A stretch of DNA of 64,000 bases from an uncultured Muribaculaceae bacterium (GTDB lineage Bacteria > Bacteroidota > Bacteroidia > Bacteroidales > Muribaculaceae), in NCBI GenBank assembly GCA_910588035.1, contig CAJUPY010000003.1:1-64000 (forward strand), in the 5' to 3' direction. Below, piece after piece: positions 54,142-62,872 of the stretch (its first letter is position 1; the number at the start of each line of letters is the position of its first letter). Position numbers and translations under genes: made by a program. Below the pieces are notes generated by a model. It ran no database searches. It saw only the letters and a list, made by a program, of their open reading frames with translations, and was not told the DNA's origin.

Positions 54142-55434
54142 TTATTTTTTCACGGTCTCGGGTGCTGTGGTCCCGTTTGTCTTGAACGACGCGATCTGCT
54201 CGGCCGTATATCCGATTGATGCCAGAATCTCGTCGGTGTCACCTCCAAGCTCAGGACACGGACCGTACGTCGGCTGATAGTTCGAGATAGTGAACGGGCA
54301 ACCTACAGTCACAAATTCGCCGATTTTGCCTCCCTGGTTGATCTTCACCAGTGTGTTGCCGTCATAAAGGCTCTGGTCACTCATGACCTCCTTGGTCGAA
54401 AGTACCGGGGCACACGGAACACCGTAAGGCGACAGCAATTTTACAATCTCATATTTGTCTTTGTCGACCGTCCATGCCTCAACTCGGTCAATGATTTCCT
54501 GTTTGTGCCGGTCACGTGCGTCGGCCGTGTTGAAGTCTGGATTGGTGAGCCAGTCCTCGAAACCGAATGCCTTGCATGCCGCCTCGAAATCTTTGGCACC
54601 TCGCTGGAAAATGATATAGCAATAGGCATTCGGGTCAGTTTCGTAACCCTTGCATCTGTAGGTCCAGCCGAGCACGCCGCTGCCCTCGGTATTGCCCGAG
54701 CGGGGAACGAAATCTGGAAATTTGCTGTCGGGATACTGAGGGAACTGGGTCAGATAACCGATCTTGTCGAGTGTCAGCTGGTCGCGCGTCTTGATGCGGC
54801 AAAGGTTCAGACATGCGTTGTGCATCGACTGATAGACATAGCTGCCCTCGCCGGTGCGCTCACGTTGCATCAGGGCCGCCAGAAGTCCGATCAGAAGATG
54901 CATGCCGGTGTTGGAGTCGCCAAGGGCGGCACCCGACTGGGTCGGCACATTGTATTCGCCTTCATACCACCCTGTTGTCGAGGCAGCGCAGGCTGTCACT
55001 TGCGCGATAGGTTCATATGCCTTGAGATCCTTGAATTTAGAAGAGACCGGAAATCCCTTGATCGTGCCGTAGATGCAGCGGGGATTCAGGGCATGAACTG
55101 CCTCCCATGAAAATCCGAGCTTGTCCATGGCTCCGGGGTGAAGGTTCTCGACGAAAATATCACACTCTTTGATTAATTTGGTCAGAATAGCCTTCCCGTC
55201 GGGCGTTTTCGCATTCAGGGCGAGCGATTTCTTGTCTGAGTTCAACTGAAGGAAATAGTAGCTCGGAAGGGTAGGGTCAAACTGAAGTTCCCCACGGGTG
55301 GCGTCACCGACGCCGGGACGTTCGATCTTGATAACTTCTGCTCCGAGCCATGCGAGCATCTGAGTGCATGACGGACCTGACTGCACTTCGGTGAAATCTA
55401 CCACCTTGATGCCTTGTAGAGGTGCTGTATTCAT
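54142..55434 (-). CDS. frc: Formyl-CoA:oxalate CoA-transferase
   Basis: A 430-residue class III (CaiB/BaiF) CoA-transferase that moves CoA from formyl-CoA to oxalate. GIKVVDFTEVQSGPSCTQMLAWLGAEVIKIERPGVGD at about 9-45 matches Frc; CDIFVENLHPGAMDKLGF and the catalytic aspartate region (GALGDSNTGMHLLIGLLAAL, D in LGDSNTG) are present. Together with Oxc it completes the oxalate cycle with release of formate and CO2. It is first in the three-gene operon and follows a strong terminator of the next block. Confidence 0.95.
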   Translation of the reverse strand: MNTAPLQGIKVVDFTEVQSGPSCTQMLAWLGAEVIKIERPGVGDATRGELQFDPTLPSYYFLQLNSDKKSLALNAKTPDGKAILTKLIKECDIFVENLHPGAMDKLGFSWEAVHALNPRCIYGTIKGFPVSSKFKDLKAYEPIAQVTACAASTTGWYEGEYNVPTQSGAALGDSNTGMHLLIGLLAALMQRERTGEGSYVYQSMHNACLNLCRIKTRDQLTLDKIGYLTQFPQYPDSKFPDFVPRSGNTEGSGVLGWTYRCKGYETDPNAYCYIIFQRGAKDFEAACKAFGFEDWLTNPDFNTADARDRHKQEIIDRVEAWTVDKDKYEIVKLLSPYGVPCAPVLSTKEVMSDQSLYDGNTLVKINQGGKIGEFVTVGCPFTISNYQPTYGPCPELGGDTDEILASIGYTAEQIASFKTNGTTAPETVKK

Positions 55435-55500
55435 TTCTTTAATTGTTTGGTTATGAGAATAAATCTTTTAAAAGAACACCTTTCGGGTCAGAAATGTTGT

Positions 55501-55552
55501 CATAAAAAATGTTGGCGTCTTCCATATCAGACAGACGCCAACATTTTTTATG
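55501..55552 (-). terminator. Terminator of the C69 peptidase genes
   Basis: CATAAAAAATGTTGGCGTCT (55501-55520) is the exact reverse complement of 55533-55552, with a 12-nt loop. On the minus strand it ends in a T-run and lies 12 bp behind the stop at 55565. It separates this block from frc. Confidence 0.9.
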
Positions 55553-55564
55553 CGGAGAATCAGA

Positions 55565-57196
55565 TCAATACTTGATTTCCTTTTCTTTCAGGCTCTCCCC
55601 GTTGTCGCGTACGATTGCCTTGAAGTACTCCGGATTGTCATATCCACCGAATTTTGGTGCTTTGGGGAGACCTTCGGGCGTATAGAGAAACTTGTGGTTC
55701 TCATCTTCATCCTTGATATTCCCGTCGAGATGTTTAACAAAAAGATAGTCCCCCAGTGCCTTGTAGTCAGCTGTCGCTTTTGCGGCCCAGCGGTCGGCAA
55801 GCTCCTGAGAGGCGGCCAAAGCCGACTCTTTCGTTTTCATCGCGTCCGACTTCTCGAGCATCTCGACTTCGGCTGTCATGGCGTTTTCAAGTGCCGACTG
55901 AACACGGCGTATGTCCGGAATAAGACGGCTGTAGCGTGTGTAGGCCTGGTTGGCGACATAGTTGTTCACCCAGAAATTCGCATTCCAGTCGAGGGTGTTG
56001 ACATCACCTTTGCCGAGCTGGTCGGGCACCCGTTTGGTCCAGCATAGAATCGGCATGTAGACACACGTGTTGGCATCGTCGGTGCCGAACCACAGAATGC
56101 CCTTCATCGCGTCGGGAACATTCTCCCGAAGCTGTGCCACAAACGAGAACCCGGTCTGCTGGGTGGCGATAGCGCGTTCGTGGACATATTTCTGACCATC
56201 GACCTCAAACGACATAGGGCGGTAGCGGTAAGGCACACCGAACGCACCCGCTCCGGCATCTTTGGTCATGTCAAACGGGGTGTCTTCAAAATGGTCGCGC
56301 ATCATTGCCTTCAGGTCGTTCGCCGTCAGTTTGCGGTTAGGTTTCACCCAAAGGGGCATCGGTTCGCCGGCTGCCTCATTGATCCACGGCAGATAAGCGT
56401 CGGCGTTATCTGAAAAGCGGTTGAAATAGCTCCAGACTCGGGCGTCGCAACCGCGTAACGCGCCGAAATCAGTGACCGCATATGCCTTTGAGAAGTCGAA
56501 ATCCTCATCTTTGCCGTCGAAATAGCCTTTTGAACGGGCAAATGAGATCACATCGGGCGAATAGAGCGTCTCAGGGTCGTTGAGCGGAAATTTGTGGATA
56601 CGTGAGTGGTTCGCATGGCCCGAGATATAGCCGTCAGGAACACGACGTGCGACCCACACGGCCCCTTTCTCTCCTTTTCCCTTGCCTATCATCTCCATGA
56701 TCCAGACCTCGTTGGCATCGGCGATAGAAAATGACTCTCCTTCGCTCGCGTAGCCATACTTGTCGACAAGGTCGGTCATCACCTTGACTGCCTCGCGTGC
56801 CGTCTTGGCGCGTTGGAGGGTGATGTAGATCAACGAACCGTAGTCGATCGTGCCTTCAACCTCCCACAGTTCCTCGCGCCCGCCCCAGGTGCTCTCGGCT
56901 ATCGCCAGACCATGTTCGTTCATGTTCCCGATCGTGCCATAGGTGTGGGCAACCTCGGGAATCTGACCGCGATATTTGTTTGAATCCCAGTCAACCACCT
57001 GGCGCATCGAGCCTTTGGGGTGATCGGCTGCCGGTTGGTTGTAGAGTTCGCCGTAGAGGGTATGGCTGTCGGCTGCATATGTGATCAGATTGCTTCCGTC
57101 GGCAGTGGCGCCTTTCGTCGCTATCAGACTCGTGCAGGCCAGTGTTTCGATTGCAGCTGCCAGTGCGATCGACAGCGTGACTGTGAGTTTCTTCAT
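55565..57196 (-). CDS. C69-family dipeptidase (PepD-like), paralogue 1
   Basis: A 543-residue Ntn-hydrolase peptidase. A signal-like N-terminus (1-20) is followed directly by C21 in LACTSLIATKGATADGSNLITYAADSH; the N-terminal Cys becomes the nucleophile after processing. Conserved blocks: GNMNEHGLAIAESTWGGRE, KYGYASEGESFSIADANEVWIMEMIGKG, ISGHANHSRIHKFP and GWFDG-equivalent GYFDGKDEDFDFSKAY. It probably hydrolyses dipeptides in the periplasm. It is close to the second C69 gene upstream (12-bp gap), clearly a tandem duplication. Confidence 0.93.
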   Translation of the reverse strand: MKKLTVTLSIALAAAIETLACTSLIATKGATADGSNLITYAADSHTLYGELYNQPAADHPKGSMRQVVDWDSNKYRGQIPEVAHTYGTIGNMNEHGLAIAESTWGGREELWEVEGTIDYGSLIYITLQRAKTAREAVKVMTDLVDKYGYASEGESFSIADANEVWIMEMIGKGKGEKGAVWVARRVPDGYISGHANHSRIHKFPLNDPETLYSPDVISFARSKGYFDGKDEDFDFSKAYAVTDFGALRGCDARVWSYFNRFSDNADAYLPWINEAAGEPMPLWVKPNRKLTANDLKAMMRDHFEDTPFDMTKDAGAGAFGVPYRYRPMSFEVDGQKYVHERAIATQQTGFSFVAQLRENVPDAMKGILWFGTDDANTCVYMPILCWTKRVPDQLGKGDVNTLDWNANFWVNNYVANQAYTRYSRLIPDIRRVQSALENAMTAEVEMLEKSDAMKTKESALAASQELADRWAAKATADYKALGDYLFVKHLDGNIKDEDENHKFLYTPEGLPKAPKFGGYDNPEYFKAIVRDNGESLKEKEIKY

Positions 57197-57208
57197 TTTC
57201 TTATGGGT

Positions 57209-58858
57209 TTATTTCGGTTTTACAATTGGGGTCTTGACTTTCAGACGTTCGCCGGCATCGTTGACAATCGCTCTGAAATAGGCCGGATCGTCATACCCGC
57301 CGAAGTCGGGCTGAAGTGGTTTGCCGTAGGGGCTGCGGGCGAAATTCCCGTCGGCGTCTTCTTTCTTTATGTTACCGTCGAGATACTTGACCAACAGGTA
57401 GTCTCCAAGCTGTTTGTAGCGGGTCGTGACTTTTTCGGCCCAGATGTCGGCCAGATCCTGCAACAGCTCGCGACCGGTCTGCTCATCGGCAAATTCCGGA
57501 ATCTGCTCTATCGCGACCCTGACATCGACGGCGATCGAATCCTCAAGCAGTTTCTGAACTTTCCTGATGTCGGGCATCATCTGCGAATAGCGGTTGTAGG
57601 CCTGGTTGGCCACATAGTTGTTGACCCAGAAGTTTGACGTCCATGAGATGTTGTAAAGGTCTCCGTTACCCTTTGAAAGCTCGACCGGCGGACGGGCGAC
57701 TGTGCAGAACACCGGCATATAGACACATGTGTTGGCATCATCTGTGCCGAACCACATCAGTCCCTTCATGTACGCCGGACGCGAGCCGTTGATCTCGGCA
57801 ACAAGCGAATATCCGGTTTGCTGCGTCGCTATGGCGCGTTCGTGGGTGTAAGTCGTCCCGTCGACTTCAAAAGTCATCGGTCGCCAGCGGTAAGGAACCT
57901 TGAAAGGACCCGCTCCCGCATCTTGCGTCATGTCATAGGGGGTATTCTCGAAGTGGTCGCGCATCATCGTCTTCATATCGTTCGATGTCAGCTTGCGGTT
58001 GGGCTTCACCCAAAGTGGAAGCGGCTCGCCACGCCCTTCGTCGACCCACGCGAAATATTGGTCCATGCCGTCGGCATACTTTCTGAAAAATGCCCAGACA
58101 CGCGAGTCGCAGCCTCTGAAACTGCTGTAGTCGTAGTCGGCGTAAGCCAGTGAGAAACTGAAATCCTCATCTTTGCCGTCAAACCACCCGTTTTTGCGGG
58201 CAAACGAAATGACGTCGGGCGAATAGATGCAGTTGCGGCGGTCGTTGAGTGGAAATTTATGGATTCGTGACTGGTTGGCATGTCCCGAGATGCAGTCATC
58301 GGGAACCCTGAGGGCGACCCACACAGCTCCTTTCTCTTTTTCTCCTTTTCCGATGAGTTCCATGATCCAGACCTCGTTCTCGTCGGCTATCGAAAACGAT
58401 TCGCCGGTCGAGGCATAGCCATACTTGTCAACAAGGTCGGTCATCTCGAGAATCGCCTCGCGGGCGGTCTTGCAGCGTTGCAAAGCAATGAACATCATCG
58501 AGCCGTAGTCAAGAATGCCGTTCGGCTTCGACAGTTCGCTGCGGCCTCCCCACGTGCTCTCGGTAATGGCGAGACCATGCTCGTTGATATTGCCGATCGT
58601 GGCATAGGTGTGGGCAACCTCCGGAATCTCACCCAACGGCTCGTCGGTGGTCCAGTTGACGATCTTGCGCATCTCTCCTTTGCTGTGGTCGGCTGCCGGC
58701 TGATGATCAAGAAATCCGTAGCGCACATGGCTGTCGGCCGCATATGTGATCATCACGCTGCCGTCGCTCGTGGCCTGCTTGCCTGCGATCAGGCTCGTGC
58801 ATGCCAACGCCGATAACGCCGCTGTCGCTGAAAGAAGTAATGAAACTGTTCTTTTCAT
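57209..58858 (-). CDS. C69-family dipeptidase (PepD-like), paralogue 2
   Basis: A 549-residue protein starting at the ATG at 58858 (MKRTVSLLLSATAALSALAC); an earlier start at 58906 would fall near the promoter and spoil the signal peptide. C20 follows the signal peptide in ALACTSLIAGKQATSDGSVMITYAADSH and is the expected nucleophile. Shared blocks with paralogue 1 include GNINEHGLAITESTWGGRSE, YGYASTGESFSIADENEVWIMELIGKG and ISGHANQSRIHKFPLNDRR. It is the upstream gene of the pair and carries the promoter. Confidence 0.93.
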   Translation of the reverse strand: MKRTVSLLLSATAALSALACTSLIAGKQATSDGSVMITYAADSHVRYGFLDHQPAADHSKGEMRKIVNWTTDEPLGEIPEVAHTYATIGNINEHGLAITESTWGGRSELSKPNGILDYGSMMFIALQRCKTAREAILEMTDLVDKYGYASTGESFSIADENEVWIMELIGKGEKEKGAVWVALRVPDDCISGHANQSRIHKFPLNDRRNCIYSPDVISFARKNGWFDGKDEDFSFSLAYADYDYSSFRGCDSRVWAFFRKYADGMDQYFAWVDEGRGEPLPLWVKPNRKLTSNDMKTMMRDHFENTPYDMTQDAGAGPFKVPYRWRPMTFEVDGTTYTHERAIATQQTGYSLVAEINGSRPAYMKGLMWFGTDDANTCVYMPVFCTVARPPVELSKGNGDLYNISWTSNFWVNNYVANQAYNRYSQMMPDIRKVQKLLEDSIAVDVRVAIEQIPEFADEQTGRELLQDLADIWAEKVTTRYKQLGDYLLVKYLDGNIKKEDADGNFARSPYGKPLQPDFGGYDDPAYFRAIVNDAGERLKVKTPIVKPK

Positions 58859-58883
58859 TTTTGTTTGATTGGCTTGTTTCTTG

Positions 58884-58914
58884 CAAAGATAACAATTCTT
58901 TTCCATTTTTCAAA
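58884..58914 (-). promoter_or_regulatory. Promoter of the C69 peptidase pair
   Basis: On the minus strand TTTG (58914-58911) is followed after 19 nt by TATCTTTG (58891-58884), 25 bp before the start codon chosen for the upstream gene. Confidence 0.75.
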
Positions 58915-59011
58915 TGGAACTCAAATCGACAGGCGTTTTCCTCATCTTGACTCTGCACCACGTAAACGTCATCGTCAACACCGGTTCATGACACACTCTT
59001 CCTGAAAGTGT

Positions 59012-60184
59012 TCACCTGCCGCTATGGAACCGGTAACCGAACCCCAACATCAGATTGTTCGGATTCTTGAAACTGTGGAGCTGATAACCGACATTTAGAT
59101 AAAGGTCGCGCCACACAAATGTCTTCAACGAAAGAGTCTGGTAGAATGCCCTGACATCTGACGGCCCTGTGAAATTGCGGCCGTAACCGACGGCAACTGT
59201 GAAGATCGGCATCACAAACTCGGCCCTCGCCGACAGGCCGACGCTGATGCTCTTGCCGAATGGCGGACGGTAGAACAGCGGATCTGACGGTGTCGCCTCG
59301 GGTGCGAGATAGTCTGAGATGCCGGCACTTTCGTCATACTGTGTGTCAACCGACAAACCAAATCTGAACAGTCGGTGGAAATCGCGCATAACGGCAAAAT
59401 TTATTCCTGCCACTCCAAACGAGCCGGGCAAGACGACCCCTGTGCCGTCAATGGCGACTCCCTTGCTCCGGGTAGCGCCATAGACTGTCAGATCATAGCT
59501 GAAACCTGGTTTGAATCCTTCGTTGGAAGGTGACGCGAGATCAAATGGCTCTCCGTCGATCGTGTAGGTCAGCCCGAGACGCAATCCGATCGTGTTGACT
59601 CCCGAATTCGGATATTTTGTGTTGCCGTTTGAAAAATGTGATCCGCTCAATCCGGCCGAAATCTGCCACGTCGGTGACAACCGGTAGTGCATCATCAGCG
59701 AAAGATTGAGATAAGCGTTGGTCGAGGTTCCGACAATGTTCTGTTGATCAGATTCGCTGCACTTCCGCCAACCGAACGATGCTCCGAAATTCCATTCATA
59801 GCCGAAGCTGAGACGTTGTGTCAATCTGACCACCGGTGCTCCTTGAAACAGATAGACTCCGATCGGGCTGCCGAGCAGGTCGTTGTGGAAAAAACTGTTG
59901 AATCCGACTCCGAGGCCCTGATATGCTCCGGGAAAATGCCGCCACTGGCGGCTGTCGCGTGCGAAGCTGAACGAATATTTTATGTTTGCCGACATTGCCT
60001 CCCTGATATCGCTGCCGTTTTTATTGTCTCCTCTGAAAAATGAGCTTGTCGAAGGTACGAAACCCCCTGAAAGCTCTGCCGATACTCTGCTGACAATGCG
60101 TGTCGTGTCGTTTTCAGAGGCATTTAGCCGCAGACCCGCACAGAGAATCAGGATGATTATTGTAAGATCAATCGATTTTCTCAT
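59012..60184 (-). CDS. PagL-like lipid A 3-O-deacylase / acyloxyacyl hydrolase
   Basis: A 390-residue OM protein from the ATG at 60184 (MRKSIDLTIIILILCAGLRLNAS, signal peptide). The motif GLSGSHFSNGNTKYPNSGVN contains the PagL His-Ser pair (H182, S184) and the conserved NSGVN segment; the rest is a beta barrel ending in FGYRFHSGR. The N-terminal part (about 30-130) is an extra barrel region common in Bacteroidota members, which are longer than the 150-190 residues of Pseudomonas/Salmonella PagL. It would remove an acyl chain from lipid A in the outer membrane. It overlaps the upstream lipoprotein gene by 17 bp. Confidence 0.85.
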   Translation of the reverse strand: MRKSIDLTIIILILCAGLRLNASENDTTRIVSRVSAELSGGFVPSTSSFFRGDNKNGSDIREAMSANIKYSFSFARDSRQWRHFPGAYQGLGVGFNSFFHNDLLGSPIGVYLFQGAPVVRLTQRLSFGYEWNFGASFGWRKCSESDQQNIVGTSTNAYLNLSLMMHYRLSPTWQISAGLSGSHFSNGNTKYPNSGVNTIGLRLGLTYTIDGEPFDLASPSNEGFKPGFSYDLTVYGATRSKGVAIDGTGVVLPGSFGVAGINFAVMRDFHRLFRFGLSVDTQYDESAGISDYLAPEATPSDPLFYRPPFGKSISVGLSARAEFVMPIFTVAVGYGRNFTGPSDVRAFYQTLSLKTFVWRDLYLNVGYQLHSFKNPNNLMLGFGYRFHSGR

Positions 60185-61120
60185 AACTGATAGTGAAGTC
60201 AATTGGATCCTCGACATGCATCGCGGTCTTGATTATGGTCTGGTCCCACTCCTCAGAGGCGAAACTGCACACAATGCCGATCTCCGAGTCTACAATCGAG
60301 TAGATTACGGTTGTCGCGAAACGGTAGGTCGAGTGGGGTGCGACCCTGTAGGTTTGTGTCCTCTTGAAAAATGGTTCGGTTTCTTGACGACCCGTCGACA
60401 GACTGACATAGCGGTTGCTTAAAAACGGACTGTCGTCGGCTGAAATCACCGCTACATCGGGTGCGGTGGCCATGTCGATCAGACTGTCGGTGCCGTCGTC
60501 GAAGACAAGGTCGACAAGGCAACTCAAACCATCAAACGGGTCGATCGTGACAAGCTGATACTCTTCCGTGTCGTTTGTGTATGTCAGTGTGTCTCGTTCT
60601 TTCGTGACGGTGGTGAACCTGATGTCTTTGTTGGAGGGGAGGACATAACCTCTGACCTTAAGCAATTCGCCCGGCGAGACGGTTATCGCGATGTTGCGAC
60701 GGCGGTTGCCATAATCAAGGTGCAGTTCGGCCTTGAACGCTTCGAGCGAGATGTTCCTCGTCGAAAAGATCTCGATTTTGCCATTGAAGAAACAGACCGT
60801 CAGCGTGAGTTGCGTGGCGTCGATCTCGACGCGGCTCGTGCTCTCGGCGTCAAGCTCTATCGTCGTGCCATTGACCGTGAGTATTTCACTGTCCTCTCTG
60901 CCACAACCATGAACGACGCCTCTCGCTCTACCTCAACAGTGAGTGTGCTCAGTCCTGTTTGTTCATAACTGACATTCTTGATTTCGTGGGGCTCCATGAT
61001 CGTGACCCCGACATCACCTGTCAGATCGGGTCTGTCTATGAAGACATCATCGTTACACGATGTCAGCAAAAAGACAGTGATAGTCAACAAGAAATGTGTT
61101 AATGATCTGAAACTGGCCAT
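60168..61120 (-). pseudogene. Lipoprotein gene interrupted by a frameshift
   Basis: Two reading frames form one protein. From the ATG at 61120, MASFRSLTHFLLTITVFLLTSC gives a lipoprotein signal (lipobox LTSC) and reads to a stop near 60857. In another frame, sensible coding continues from about 60890 (DSEILTVNGTTIELDAES) without stops through the downstream ORF (VRGYVLPSNKD and on) to 60168. The shift lies near 60892-60899, in a GAGAG run. The joined product would be a beta-rich lipoprotein of about 315 residues, unknown family, coupled to the PagL-like gene. It could be a true pseudogene, a phase-variable gene or a sequencing error. Confidence 0.75.
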
Positions 61121-61139
61121 TATTGATATTTGTTTTTCG

Positions 61140-61147
61140 CAAAGATA
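61140..61147 (-). promoter_or_regulatory. -7 box upstream of the frameshifted lipoprotein gene
   Basis: On the minus strand TATCTTTG at 61147-61140 matches TAnnTTTG, 20 bp before the start codon at 61120. The -33 element is not clear. Confidence 0.5.
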
Positions 61148-61251
61148 AGTAATATAACAGAGAGAACCGTCTGTTTTAACTTTTTTATTGACTGATAGCA
61201 TAATTTGGTTAATTTAATCGTTTTTGACACGTCGGTTCAATGAAAAATTAT

Positions 61252-61259
61252 TAAATTTG
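61252..61259 (+). promoter_or_regulatory. -7 box upstream of the FHS sugar transporter gene
   Basis: TAAATTTG at 61252-61259 matches TAnnTTTG, 76 bp before the ATG. A TTTTTG lies 25 nt upstream, longer than the usual 19-20 nt spacing, so the -33 element is uncertain. Confidence 0.5.
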
Positions 61260-61335
61260 CCGCAAATACCGGGAAAACTTCCCTGAAACCATGATTTAAC
61301 TTGAAAATAAACCAATAATTTTTACACAACGTTTA

Positions 61336-62673
61336 ATGGAAACAACAGCTCAGCAGACATCTAACAAGAGCAACACGATCGCTATTGCGACGATGTTTTT
61401 CATCTTTGCGATGATCTCTTTCGTCACTAACATGGCCGCCCCCTTCGGCAACATTTGGGGATTCCGCTATGAGTGGGCCGGTATGGCCGGTAACCTTATG
61501 AACTTCACGGCCTACCTGTTCATGGGCATTCCGGCCGGTAACATGCTCATCAAATACGGCTACAAGAAAACCGCTCTTATCGCTCTCGCGGTCGGTGCTG
61601 TTGGCCTTGCCATTCAGCTCCTCTCAAGCATCGTCGGTGATGATGTCGTCGTTATCGGCGGTGAGGTCCCGACAACCCTCAACCTCTTCATCTACCTGCT
61701 TGGCGCGCTCGTCTGCGGTGTCTGTGTGTGCATGCTCAACACTGTGGTGAACCCGATGCTCAACCTCCTCGGTGGCGGCGGAAACCGCGGTAACCAGCTG
61801 ATTCAGACCGGTGGTACCCTCAACTCGCTCGCCGGAACTCTGACACCGATGCTCGTCGGAATGCTTGTCGGAACACTCACGAAAGAGACGACAATGGCCG
61901 CTGTCGCACCTCTGGTAATCACCGGAATCGTGATCTTTGTCCTCGCATTCTGCATAATCTCACAGGTGAAAATCGTTGAGCCTCAGTCAAACCTCAGCAA
62001 AGTCAAATATGAGCACACTCCGCTCGCATTCCGTCACTGTCTGCTCGGTGTGATCGCCATTTTCTTCTATGTCGGAATCGAAATCGGTATCCCCGGTGAA
62101 CTCAACGCTTGGATCAGCCGTGAAAGCTTCGAGGGTGCTGCCGCTGTAGCAGGTTCTCTCGCCGCCCTCTACTGGTTGATGATGCTCATCGGTCGTTTCC
62201 TCAGCTCTATCATCAGCGGCAAAGTCTCGACCCGCACCCAAATGGTGACTGTCTCGGTTGTGGCTCTCGTTCTGGTTCTCATCGCCATATTCCTCCCCGA
62301 AGACATCACATTCAAATCTCCCGAAATCTCTGCACTCAACATCACCAGCGGCGAAGTGCCGATGAAATGTCTCTTCCTGTTCCTCTGCGGACTATGCACA
62401 TCGGTCATGTGGGGCGGAATCTTCAACCTCGCTACAGAAGGCCTCGGAAAATACACTGCCAAGGCTTCGGGCATCTTCATGATGATGGTTGTCGGCGGCG
62501 GAATCATGCCTTATATCCAGGACTGGATCGGCCGCACATACGGCTACGTCGACAGCTACTGGCTGATAGTCGCGATGCTCGCCTATATCCTCTACTACTC
62601 TATTATCGGCTCGAAAAATGTCAACACCGACATTCCTGTCAATGACGAGCTACCCGACCTCCGCGATCTTTGA
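61336..62673 (+). CDS. Sugar MFS transporter of the FHS (FucP/GlcP) family
   Basis: A 445-residue inner-membrane protein with twelve predicted helices. NFTAYLFMGIPAGNMLIKYGYKKTALIALAVGAVGL matches the FucP-type motif (FMAIPAGxLMKRYGYK). NPMLNLLGGGGNRGNQLIQTGGTLNSLAGTLTPML matches the FHS core. It probably imports a hexose with protons; glucose, galactose or fucose cannot be told apart. An SGNH hydrolase gene follows behind a strong terminator. Confidence 0.88.
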   Translation: METTAQQTSNKSNTIAIATMFFIFAMISFVTNMAAPFGNIWGFRYEWAGMAGNLMNFTAYLFMGIPAGNMLIKYGYKKTALIALAVGAVGLAIQLLSSIVGDDVVVIGGEVPTTLNLFIYLLGALVCGVCVCMLNTVVNPMLNLLGGGGNRGNQLIQTGGTLNSLAGTLTPMLVGMLVGTLTKETTMAAVAPLVITGIVIFVLAFCIISQVKIVEPQSNLSKVKYEHTPLAFRHCLLGVIAIFFYVGIEIGIPGELNAWISRESFEGAAAVAGSLAALYWLMMLIGRFLSSIISGKVSTRTQMVTVSVVALVLVLIAIFLPEDITFKSPEISALNITSGEVPMKCLFLFLCGLCTSVMWGGIFNLATEGLGKYTAKASGIFMMMVVGGGIMPYIQDWIGRTYGYVDSYWLIVAMLAYILYYSIIGSKNVNTDIPVNDELPDLRDL

Positions 62674-62740
62674 TTTAGACCCCATCTCATAAAATTACAG
62701 CGTCGCTGGGACCTAAGAAATACGATGATTATAACTCATC

Positions 62741-62777
62741 ACGAAGCCGGAACCGCAAGTTCCGGCTTCGTTTTTTT
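62741..62777 (+). terminator. Terminator of the FHS transporter gene
   Basis: ACGAAGCCGGAA (62741-62752) pairs with TTCCGGCTTCGT (62760-62771), 7-nt loop, followed by a seven-T run. It is a textbook terminator. Confidence 0.92.
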
Positions 62778-62806
62778 GGATTTCACGGCGACATTGGCTA
62801 AATTTG
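62775..62806 (+). promoter_or_regulatory. Promoter of the SGNH hydrolase gene
   Basis: TTTG at 62775-62778, 20-nt spacer, TAAATTTG at 62799-62806. The -33 element is the end of the T-run of the preceding terminator. Confidence 0.7.
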
Positions 62807-62872
62807 CAGAGTCAATCACCACAACTTGCTGATACTACTTTATTTAAACTAACCATAACATCAATCTTCCAA

